Below are positions 9,861 through 17,563 of a stretch of DNA of 64,000 bases, one piece after another. The stretch is from Parasporobacterium sp. Its GTDB lineage: Bacteria; Bacillota; Clostridia; Lachnospirales; Lachnospiraceae. Position 1 is the stretch's first letter. Each line of letters opens with the position of its first letter. The stretch lies in contig JAFUBX010000021.1 of NCBI GenBank assembly GCA_017459985.1, positions 1 through 64,000 on the forward strand, read 5' to 3'. A program made the translations under genes and the position numbers. Below the pieces are notes generated by a model that made no database searches, was not told the origin of the DNA, and worked only from the letters and a program-made list of their open reading frames with translations.

Positions 9861-9949
9861 GTCATGCGAAATTTAAAGATTTCGATTTCCGCATGACTTA
9901 CTTCGTTGAAATGTCATGCGTTTTTTGAAGTTTTCATTTTCCGCATGAC
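9861..9949. repeat. Two 37-bp hairpins with GTCATGCG/CGCATGAC ends
   Basis: Copies at 9861-9897 and 9913-9949 each begin GTCATGCG and end CGCATGAC, giving a perfect 8-bp stem around a 21-base AT-rich loop; loops differ between copies. The start-to-start distance is 52 bp. They lie about 50 bp upstream of the truncated PD-(D/E)XK-like gene. The remainder of the gap 9950-10112 shows no gene. Confidence 0.8.
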
Positions 9950-10112
9950 TTCATGATCCTGATTGATTATTAACCCGGAGAATATAAGAAACCGCCGATC
10001 TGAATAAGACCCGCGATTCATTGATGTGAGCAGAATTCTGCTTTCTGACTATACTTCATTTCCGGCGTTCCTGCAAGTGAAACTTTTGCCGCGGAAACAC
10101 AGAAAAGTCGCC

Positions 10113-10151
10113 AAAAAGGCACTGCCCGGGGATATCCGGAGCAGTGCCTTT
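10113..10151 (-). terminator. Rho-independent terminator of the beta-helix-like protein gene
   Basis: Read on the minus strand, AAAGGCACTGC and GCAGTGCCTTT pair around a short loop and are followed by a T run. It lies about 30 bases past the stop of the 10184 gene. Confidence 0.8.
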
Positions 10152-10183
10152 CAAACAACTTTTCTGCGGCAAGATTCAGGAAT

Positions 10184-12325
10184 TTACTGCAGTGTAATCA
10201 CGATCTCGCCTTCGTAGCTGCCTGCTTCCACAGGTGTTTCCGTTCCGTCTACGGTCATTACGACGACTGCACCGTCAGCACCGGCGATGGAAGAACTGTC
10301 GTCAATCGTAAGGGCCGTCAGGCAGGAATCCTCCGTCACAGTCCAGACGGAACCATTGGTCAGTGACAGGTCAAGGCCATAGCCTTCTTCATGGAAGCTT
10401 CCAAGCTCCGTCGAAATCGCGTAACCGATGGTCTGCATGGTGTTGGCACCGGAAGCAAAATAGGTCACTTCCCAGGTATCCTGCCCCAGGGAAATGGCAC
10501 CGGTAACAGCCGACGCATCCAAAGTGACCTCCAGGCTTCTCGGCGTACGGACGCCGACGCCGGCCGGTCCGCTGGTAGCGGTGTATTCGTCGCCGGTCAT
10601 GGCTGCCGTATTGAGGATGTCGCCTTCCATCTCGGAATTCTGAATCAGAACGGTCGGAGCTGCTCCGGTGGATTCCGTTCCGGATCCGGAGTCGGAATTG
10701 TGGATCAGCTTCACAATGCAGTTGGAATCCGCGGAATGGAATATGGTATGGGCATAATTTTCATCCACACCGGAAACGGTGCCGAACAGCTCATCCACTT
10801 CCGCCATGTCCACGCCCCACTGCTCCGCAACTGCCGGATCGATGGTATAGGTTCCGTCAAAGGCGATCGTGCAATTGTCAAATACCACATGGTTGGCCGT
10901 GTCCCGGAGCATGACGCCGGATTCTCCCACATGTAGTTCCGTGTCTTTGAAGATAATGTCTCCCTTGCTGTTTCCGGAGTGGGTCATAACGCCGTATTCT
11001 CCGGCATTGATGTAGCAGCTGTCATAGGAAACGATTCCGCTGCCGGTCTCGACAGCCGCATAATCCGGCACATCAATCACAGAGCCGCTGAAATAATCTC
11101 TGGCCGCGCCATCGGAATAAGCGCCGTATCCGCTGGTCAGGACGGCAATATAGCTGTCATTTATGGTGAGCTGCGTCGGATCATCCCAGTTGGTGTACAG
11201 ATCATCGCTGTCCGTGCTCAAAGCTCCCCATCCCTGGGAAATAACGGAAGAACGATTATAGGTCACATGAGACGCTCCGACAGCGTTCGTGGCACGTACC
11301 TTTCCTTCCAGGAAAAGTCCCGGAGGGCATCCCTGCATGGTCATCAGGTTCGGATCCGAAACGCCGAAGAATGAGGAATCATTCACTGTTACATCCGCGC
11401 CGAACCGGGTAAACAGCGTTCCTCTTCCCGGACCTCTGGTCACGACATGGAAATGATTCAGCTCCGCGACTGCATTGTCAGACGCATAAATAGCTGCGCC
11501 GAATCCGCCCATATCGTTGGAGCCGGAGCCGGCGATATCAATATCAAACTGATCCAGAACCACCGGTGCCGGAGCATCCAATCCCAGATTGGTATAACTG
11601 CTGGCGCTGCCGTTATCGACCAGCTCCTGAGCGATCTCTTCAATGCTCTTTTCGGCATCATATCCAAGGGCATCGCAGAAGGCTTCCCAGTCCGGATAAT
11701 AGCTTCCCGAAACAAAAGAAAAATTGATCTTCTCCGCGACGAGAGCCGGATCGGATTCCCCGCCCAGAACGAAGGATCCTGTGTTGCGGATCACGATCCC
11801 GTTGATGTTGTTTTCATTCAGGGTCAGAGTGGTCACATCCCCTTCTTCACTGACGCCGTCCAGGGTGGACAGGGTCTCATCCAGCTCACCGCTGTCATAC
11901 ACCAGGCTGGCGGTGGTGATCAGCTGCTGCACCTGGCCCATGGCAACGCCGTCCAGGGTTATGGCCTGATCCGGATTGGCCTCCGCCGTTGCGGAATAGG
12001 TGGGTTCTGCCGGACCGGAAGGGGATCCGCCGGATCCGGACTCGCCCTCTGCGGACTCGCCTTCGGATCCGCCCTCAGCGGATTCACCCGGGGCAGCTTC
12101 TCCACCGGACTCTCCCGGTGCGCCCTGTTCCACAGATTCACCCGGGGCAGCTTCATCCGGAGATTCTCCGGGCTGTGCTTCCCCTGCAGACTCTCCCTGC
12201 GGAGGCTGCACGGCTTCTTCCCCGGCCGGTGCCTGCCCTGCTGCCGTTCCTTCCCCTGCAAACGCAGAGAAGGACAGCGTCAGACACAGCATCGCTGCCA
12301 TCAGAATTGCTGCTACTTTTTTCAT
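10184..12325 (-). CDS. Secreted protein with GES-repeat linker and beta-helix-like body
   Basis: A 713-residue exported protein. The start at 12325 is chosen because AAAGGAG lies eight bases upstream and it opens a clean signal peptide (MKKVAAILMAAMLCLTLSFS, cut near AFA). Residues about 25-110 are low complexity, built from short (A/P)GES-type acidic repeats. The rest is rich in Asn, Gly, Ser and Thr, with short strand-like motifs (VNDSSFFGVSD, INDSYIAVLT, FKDTELHVGE) and turns, as in right-handed parallel beta-helix proteins. No LPXTG or catalytic triad was seen. Similar Lachnospiraceae secreted proteins have no proven role. It is followed by a good terminator and stands alone. Confidence 0.75.
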   Translation of the reverse strand: MKKVAAILMAAMLCLTLSFSAFAGEGTAAGQAPAGEEAVQPPQGESAGEAQPGESPDEAAPGESVEQGAPGESGGEAAPGESAEGGSEGESAEGESGSGGSPSGPAEPTYSATAEANPDQAITLDGVAMGQVQQLITTASLVYDSGELDETLSTLDGVSEEGDVTTLTLNENNINGIVIRNTGSFVLGGESDPALVAEKINFSFVSGSYYPDWEAFCDALGYDAEKSIEEIAQELVDNGSASSYTNLGLDAPAPVVLDQFDIDIAGSGSNDMGGFGAAIYASDNAVAELNHFHVVTRGPGRGTLFTRFGADVTVNDSSFFGVSDPNLMTMQGCPPGLFLEGKVRATNAVGASHVTYNRSSVISQGWGALSTDSDDLYTNWDDPTQLTINDSYIAVLTSGYGAYSDGAARDYFSGSVIDVPDYAAVETGSGIVSYDSCYINAGEYGVMTHSGNSKGDIIFKDTELHVGESGVMLRDTANHVVFDNCTIAFDGTYTIDPAVAEQWGVDMAEVDELFGTVSGVDENYAHTIFHSADSNCIVKLIHNSDSGSGTESTGAAPTVLIQNSEMEGDILNTAAMTGDEYTATSGPAGVGVRTPRSLEVTLDASAVTGAISLGQDTWEVTYFASGANTMQTIGYAISTELGSFHEEGYGLDLSLTNGSVWTVTEDSCLTALTIDDSSSIAGADGAVVVMTVDGTETPVEAGSYEGEIVITLQ

Positions 12326-12446
12326 ACTGTCTCCTTTCGGCCTGTTAAAAACAGGCATATAATGTGAAAAAGCATAGAATGCTCTATGCTTTTCTACTAT
12401 ACCATAGGAAGGACCGCCTTAGAAGTCCTCTCCCGTGTGTTCTTTT

Positions 12447-13706
12447 TCATACACCCGGCAGATCCTCAACGGGTATGTGATGCTGCCGGGCAAATCTCAC
12501 GTATTCACTGTATTTTTTGCGGATACAGTTCCTCAGGATCTGCTCATCCTCCACGGTCAGGTTCTCCGCTGCAGTGACGGTCCTTCCGGTGACTCTTGTA
12601 AATTCCCGCAGGATCCGCTCCCGGAAGGATCCGACTCCCTTCCGGGAAAGGTGCAGTCTCTGCGCTGCTGCTCGGATCTCCCGCTCCAGATCAAATCCGG
12701 AGCCGGCGCTTTCCATTCCGGAGGCGGTCTGCCTGTGCTGATTCCCGGATGCGGGTTCTCTGTACTGTTTCCCGGTTGCGGATTCCCTGCGTGGATTTCC
12801 GGATGTTCGCTCCTGATACCCGGAAACCAGATAGAAAGTTCCGTTCTCAAAAAAGGTATCCAGGATCTCCTCCGCCCTCCGGCTGCTGTACCGCAGCGGA
12901 TCAATCTCTTCGTTTTCCTCCAGGCTGTCTTCGAAGCAATAAGGCTTCAGCTCTTCGATCTCCAGTCGTTTGTCCAGATGCTCCTGGGTGCCTTCATAGA
13001 TCCGGGCGGTCTCCTTCTCCTCCAGGATCGTTCCCACCGTATATTTGCCCCGCTGAAGCGTGCTGCCCGGGCGCACCCTCATCTGGGAGAAGGAGGGAAC
13101 ACGGTTTTTGTATTCCAGCATCCCCAGCTCAATCAGAGCATCTGCCATGACCAGCATCAGTTCCCGGGTGTATTCATAATCCAGAGGCCGGAAATCATGG
13201 ACCACGGTGGCATTGCCGTGGGTGGTCAGATTTCTGGTCAGCCGGACCACATTGTCGATATTGCCGGAAATACTGCATCCGTATTTTCTCAGTGCGACAA
13301 TCCGGTTTTTGAATCCCTTCGGTTCCAGATAACACAGCTCCCGGCCCTGATACCGGTACACCACGTTGCGCCGGTTCCGGATCCACCGGTCCGCAAGCCG
13401 CTCGCTCTGGTCCTGAAATTCCTCCAGCCGCTTCCGCGCAACGATATCCAGCATATTGAACACTTCCGTCAGACAGTTCTTATTCCGGAAATATTCCCCC
13501 GAACGGCTCAGGGCGGCATACATCGAAATATATTTCCGCGCCACATTGGCCGGGTCCGAATAATAGGCCAGGCTTGCCTCATTGGTCTCTTTGATTAAAT
13601 TCTGATGATTGGAAGAATCCTGCACGGCTTCGGCTCCGGAACTGTTTTTTATGGAACTTGTTTTTATACTATCATATATTCCCGGAAATGAAAAATCCCC
13701 TGGCAC
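12447..13706 (-). CDS. HEPN-like protein with degenerate kinase N-lobe remnant
   Basis: A cytoplasmic protein of up to 419 residues that I do not recognise as a whole. Residues about 130-200 look like a HEPN/DUF4145-type helical bundle with an Rx4H motif (RNLTTH, 158-163), the signature of HEPN ribonucleases. Residues about 217-262 (LQRGKYTVGTILEE...ARIYEGT) match the start of bacterial Ser/Thr kinases, but the Gly loop is degenerate and no catalytic loop follows. A short Arg/Ser/Gln repeat of about 10-11 residues occupies 301-333. The frame opens with GTG inside the end of the AlaX gene (35-base overlap), so the exact start is uncertain and translation may be coupled. RNase function is inference only. 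Confidence 0.6.
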   Translation of the reverse strand: MPGDFSFPGIYDSIKTSSIKNSSGAEAVQDSSNHQNLIKETNEASLAYYSDPANVARKYISMYAALSRSGEYFRNKNCLTEVFNMLDIVARKRLEEFQDQSERLADRWIRNRRNVVYRYQGRELCYLEPKGFKNRIVALRKYGCSISGNIDNVVRLTRNLTTHGNATVVHDFRPLDYEYTRELMLVMADALIELGMLEYKNRVPSFSQMRVRPGSTLQRGKYTVGTILEEKETARIYEGTQEHLDKRLEIEELKPYCFEDSLEENEEIDPLRYSSRRAEEILDTFFENGTFYLVSGYQERTSGNPRRESATGKQYREPASGNQHRQTASGMESAGSGFDLEREIRAAAQRLHLSRKGVGSFRERILREFTRVTGRTVTAAENLTVEDEQILRNCIRKKYSEYVRFARQHHIPVEDLPGV

Positions 13707-14937
13707 CGAAAAATGCTTCGATCTTCTCTTTTCCGGCAGCGACGGACCCCTGCGCGAATCCGTTCCGTCCGCCTCCCCGACCTTCCAGTTCCTGATTCAG
13801 GACTTTGATCAGGTCAGAGATCTCCCCATCCTTCCGGATCACCGCGTAATTGTATCCCTCTTCTTTTTCTGCGAAAACTGCCGCGGTCCCGCTGCAGACA
13901 TCCGCGATCAGATCCGCCTGGATCCTTGCCTGAACCGCGTTCATTCCGCCTCCGGTCAGAAGGACATCACCTTTTTCCCTCAGCCCCTCTGCCCGCATCC
14001 GGAACAGCCGTTCCTGAACATCGGACAGCTCCGTCTTCAGCCGAAGATTCTCCTCGATCAGCTTCTTCACATGGTCCGAGGTCTGGTCTTCCTTACTGCT
14101 GAGCAACACGGCGGAGGCTTTATTTTCCCTGAAGTTCACGGAAAGAAAATCCACCGCCCGTTTTCCGCAGAGAAGCTCCAGCCGGGTCCCGTCGTGGAAT
14201 CTGCCGGCAGAGAGGAATTTCACCAGTCCCACCTGGGCGCTTCCGGAAACATGGGTCCCGCAGCAGGCACAGCAGTCCGCCCCCGGGAAACGGGCGATCC
14301 GGACCGCCCCCGTCAGTTCCTTCTTGCTGCGGTATTCCAGCGTTTCCAGTTCCCCGGCGGAGGGCCAAAGCACCTCGAACGGATGATCCTCCCGGATGTA
14401 AGCATTTGCCTCCTCTTCAATCTCAAGGGCCTGTCCGAAGCTGATCACCGTATTAAAATCAATCGTCACCGAATCTTCGCCGAGATGAAATCCCACATTG
14501 TCACAGTGAAACCGCCGGCAGATCATTCCGCTGACAATATGCTCGCCGGAATGCTGCTGCATATGATCGAACCGCCGGTTCCAGTCGATCCGGCCCGTTA
14601 CTTTGTTTCCCCTGTTCGGGACTTCGACTGCAGTGTCAGAGGCTTCGCTTTCCCTGTTTGGAACTTCGCCTGCATTGTCAGAGGCTTCGCTATTCCTTCC
14701 CGGCGATGTGAGGGGCTCCCGGATCACATGCCAGATCTTCTCTCCCTCTTCCTGCACATCGATCACCGTGACTTTCCGGCCGCCAGGCAGTTCCAGTTCT
14801 CCGTGATCCGCTCCCTGACCGCCGCCCTCTGGATAGAAGGCCGTCCTGTCAAGCAGGATCCTCTGTCCGTCCATCTCTTCGATCACTGCGGAAAACTCCC
14901 GCAGATATGCGTCCTTATAATATAATTTTTCTGTCAT
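13672..14937 (-). CDS. alaX: AlaX-type alanyl-tRNA editing protein (long form)
   Basis: A 421-residue stand-alone editing enzyme that removes wrongly attached Ser or Gly from tRNA-Ala. It shows an N-terminal beta-barrel part with FYPEGGGQGADHG (about 35-46), the zinc motif HSGEH (129-133), the second metal motif CCGTH (225-229), a coiled-coil segment (about 270-305) and a C-terminal DHHA1-like part with the Gly-rich GGGRNGFAQGS. These mark the AlaX-L form. Unusual: residues about 82-109 are a perfect-period 14-residue tandem repeat (SEASDNAGEVPNR) inserted before the catalytic part. Ribosome site CAGGGGGCAGG precedes ATG. It overlaps the following HEPN-like gene by 35 bases. Confidence 0.9.
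   Translation of the reverse strand: MTEKLYYKDAYLREFSAVIEEMDGQRILLDRTAFYPEGGGQGADHGELELPGGRKVTVIDVQEEGEKIWHVIREPLTSPGRNSEASDNAGEVPNRESEASDTAVEVPNRGNKVTGRIDWNRRFDHMQQHSGEHIVSGMICRRFHCDNVGFHLGEDSVTIDFNTVISFGQALEIEEEANAYIREDHPFEVLWPSAGELETLEYRSKKELTGAVRIARFPGADCCACCGTHVSGSAQVGLVKFLSAGRFHDGTRLELLCGKRAVDFLSVNFRENKASAVLLSSKEDQTSDHVKKLIEENLRLKTELSDVQERLFRMRAEGLREKGDVLLTGGGMNAVQARIQADLIADVCSGTAAVFAEKEEGYNYAVIRKDGEISDLIKVLNQELEGRGGGRNGFAQGSVAAGKEKIEAFFGARGFFISGNI
14606..14690 (-). repeat. 42-bp in-frame tandem duplication inside alaX
   Basis: Two units with a 42-bp period, both ending GAGGCTTCGC on the plus strand (14648 and 14690), encode the 14-residue repeat in AlaX. The insert lies between conserved segments and keeps the frame. 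Confidence 0.8.
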
Positions 14938-15171
14938 CCTGCCCCCTGTTATCCCTCTGGCGTTATTCCTTCGTCGTCATTCTTTCGGTACTATTCCTTC
15001 GGCGCTGTTTTCCCTGGCGTCATATTCCCATGCAGAGCTTTCACGCTATGTTTTCCAACCCTGGTATTATATCATAATTTCCTGAATATTCTGTATTTTT
15101 ACATTTTGTTCCGGACATTCCCATCCGTTTGCTGTACCCGTTTCTGCCGGATGGCTGGATGGGTTCCGTTC

Positions 15172-15428
15172 TACCGCAATGCTCGATGTTTTTGACAGGG
15201 GCTGCCGAAAATTTGCAGCATTGCGTGAGATTTTCGGCAGACGCCATTCTCAGACCCGGATTTTGCCGAAAAAATGCAGCATTGCGTGAGATTTTCGGCA
15301 GAAATGGTCTCCGTGCGGGTCGCTTGACGAAAAATTGCAGCAATGCGTGAGTTTTTCGGCAGCACTTGCCGAAAAGTTGCAGCATTGCGGTAATCCGAAC
15401 GGACCCGGCTTGGTAATCCGAACGGACC
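15172..15428. repeat. Cluster of 37-39-bp hairpins (TGCCGAAAA...TTTTCGGCA)
   Basis: Three hairpins at 15202-15240, 15264-15300 and about 15324-15362 share arms TGCCGAAAA/TTTTCGGCA (the third with one arm change) and the core TGCAGCATTGCG. A half unit without its right arm lies at 15365-15390, followed by two direct copies of GGTAATCCGAACGGACC (15389 and 15412). An inverted fragment lies at 15172-15199. Parts of the same sequence recur at 38523-38570 and 39778-39798. The wider gap 14938-15565 holds degenerate 15-bp repeats (about 14955-15030) and no convincing gene. Confidence 0.8.
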
Positions 15429-15565
15429 GCCCGGCTCGGAGAGAGGGTTTGCATTTTCCGTTGAGATTCTGTATGATGAGACCCAAATGATGTAATACGA
15501 ATAATGTGACCCATAAAAATGAGTCCCGCAAATCAGACACTATGGTCAGAAAGACAGGAGAGATT

Positions 15566-17452
15566 ATGAAACAGACCGCCCATGGAAATGACACCCCGAT
15601 CTCACGCCCCCGCCGCGCTCCCTTGGTTCTGCGCATCCTTGCCCTTTGTTTTCTGGGGCTGATCCTGATCTTTCTTCTGGAATTCGGCAAACATACGCTC
15701 TGGGGCTGGGGCCTGTGCCTGCTCACAGTCGGCGGATATCTTGTACTTCGTTTCACCCTTCTCAAAAGAAAAAGGGGCCTTGTGAAATTCCTGTGGGATC
15801 TGCCGTTTCTCGCGATACTGGGCGTGATTCTTCTGATCTCCCGGCCGCCTTATCAGCGGATCCCCGCCGCGGATTATCCCAACCCGGAAGCGACGGATGT
15901 GATCCATATTGCCCAGGGTGATCTGACCGGAGTTTATACCGAAGACCGGTCCGTGGAAATCTATGCCGGCATTCCCTATGCCAAGCCTCCGGTGGGCGAT
16001 CTGCGATTCCGGGAGCCGCAGGATCCGGATGGTTGGGATGGGATCCTAGCCTGTGACACCTTCGGGCCGAAGGCCATGCAGGCCGAGGACAATGTCATTT
16101 ACAGTTCCCTGGTGGACCTGACCTTCTATCATTATTTTCATGTGGACCCCATGGATAATTACCGGGAAGAAATGAGCGAAGACTGTCTGTACCTGAATGT
16201 CTGGAAACCGGCCGGCGATGTCTCGGAACTGCCGGTCCTGGTCTATATCCACGGCGGATCACTCACTACGGGGGCCAGCTCCTATTTCGAATATCGGGGA
16301 CAGGATCTGGCAAAACGGGGGATCCTGGTGGTCACTCTGGCCTACCGGCTGAATGTATTCGGTTTTCTGGCGGATGAGGAACTGGCGGAGGAATCTCCGT
16401 ATCATACCACCGGAAATTACGGGCTTCTTGACCAGATCAAAGCCCTCGAATGGGTGCAGAATAATATAACCGCTTTCGGCGGCGATCCGGCGAAGGTCAC
16501 GATCTGCGGGGAATCCGCCGGCGCCTCCTGTGTCAACGCCCTGTGTGTTTCTCCCCTGGCAAAGGGGCTGTTCCGCTATGCCATTGCCGAAAGCAGCGGA
16601 ATCACCGCCAGGGTTCCCTATCACACCTTCCGAAGCTATGAGGACGCTCTGGATACAGGCGCTTCGATCAAGAAGGAGTTTGGGGTCACTTCCGCCGCGG
16701 ACCTGCGCAAGATCCCGGCGGATCAGCTTCTGAAAACCAGATATCCCAATAATTCTCTCACCGTTGACGGCTATGCCATCACGCAGCAGCCCTTCCTGAC
16801 ATATGAAGCCGGTGAGAACAACGAAGAGGCCCTGCTGTCCGGATTCAACGCCCATGAGGCGGATGTGTTCCTGCTGAACCGCAGAACGGATACGGAGAAT
16901 TATGTGGAAACACTGAAAGAAGTATTTGAAGAGTACGCGGAAGAAGTGGCGGAACTGATCCCTCCCTATGAACGGGATCCTGACTACAGCGTCTTTATCG
17001 ATGCCGGCGGCAATGCGAAGGGAGCCTTGAATGAAGCCGTTTCCGCCGCCTGGTTCACCTACAGCCATTTCAACTGGTCCCGGTACGCGGAAGATCTGGG
17101 GATCCCGGTGTATGAATACTGCTTTACCAAATGGAACCCGGCCCTTTCCTGCTTCCATGCGGGAGAGCTTCCCTATGTCTTCGGCAATTTGTGGCGTCAT
17201 GACTGGGTGTATTCCCCGGAGGATTTCTCCCTGTCGGAGAAAATGCAGCAGTACTGGGTGAATTTCGTAAAAACAGGCAATCCCAATGGAGAGGGACTGC
17301 CTGTATGGGAACCATTCCGGAATTCAGAGGGGAAAGTCATGGAGTTTGGAGATTCTCCCGGAATGATTCCGGATCCGTATCAAGCGCTCTATGAGATCAT
17401 CGACCGGCAGCAGGAAAGCCGCTGGGCAGACCTTTCATCCGGATCCCGGTGA
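15566..17452 (+). CDS. Membrane-anchored type-B carboxylesterase
   Basis: A 628-residue alpha/beta hydrolase of the carboxylesterase/lipase type B family. Residues about 18-95 form three hydrophobic helices that anchor it, leaving the catalytic domain (about 110-620) probably outside. Seen: EDCLYLNVW (205-213), oxyanion HGGS (229-232), nucleophile elbow GESAGAS (Ser317) and FHAGELPYVF near the catalytic His. Start at 15566 is preferred over upstream in-frame codons because AGGAG lies six bases before it. Type-B esterases cleave carboxylic esters; the natural substrate is unknown. It follows the hairpin cluster and is convergent with the Etf-MTHFR gene. The 110-bp gap after it holds a 22-bp direct repeat (17472 and 17506). 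Confidence 0.9.
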   Translation: MKQTAHGNDTPISRPRRAPLVLRILALCFLGLILIFLLEFGKHTLWGWGLCLLTVGGYLVLRFTLLKRKRGLVKFLWDLPFLAILGVILLISRPPYQRIPAADYPNPEATDVIHIAQGDLTGVYTEDRSVEIYAGIPYAKPPVGDLRFREPQDPDGWDGILACDTFGPKAMQAEDNVIYSSLVDLTFYHYFHVDPMDNYREEMSEDCLYLNVWKPAGDVSELPVLVYIHGGSLTTGASSYFEYRGQDLAKRGILVVTLAYRLNVFGFLADEELAEESPYHTTGNYGLLDQIKALEWVQNNITAFGGDPAKVTICGESAGASCVNALCVSPLAKGLFRYAIAESSGITARVPYHTFRSYEDALDTGASIKKEFGVTSAADLRKIPADQLLKTRYPNNSLTVDGYAITQQPFLTYEAGENNEEALLSGFNAHEADVFLLNRRTDTENYVETLKEVFEEYAEEVAELIPPYERDPDYSVFIDAGGNAKGALNEAVSAAWFTYSHFNWSRYAEDLGIPVYEYCFTKWNPALSCFHAGELPYVFGNLWRHDWVYSPEDFSLSEKMQQYWVNFVKTGNPNGEGLPVWEPFRNSEGKVMEFGDSPGMIPDPYQALYEIIDRQQESRWADLSSGSR

Positions 17453-17563
17453 CCTCCGGGAATCGACGGGCAACCAATGGCGTCCGGATCATCTCCTGTC
17501 TATCCAGCCAATGGCGCCCGGATCTTCAGACGCCATCGGCTGTGGGGGCGATGCCCCTGCCTG

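Noticed and set aside
10026..10217. Small plus-strand frame before the beta-helix-like gene
   Set aside because: Crosses a terminator, has no ribosome site and has no recognisable features.
15202..15390. CRISPR-like array in the hairpin cluster
   Set aside because: The repeated unit is the whole hairpin with spacers of irregular length; there are no cas genes and the pieces recur at other intergenic sites.
16259..17200. Long minus-strand frame opposite the carboxylesterase
   Set aside because: Shadow of a gene with intact catalytic motifs on the other strand.
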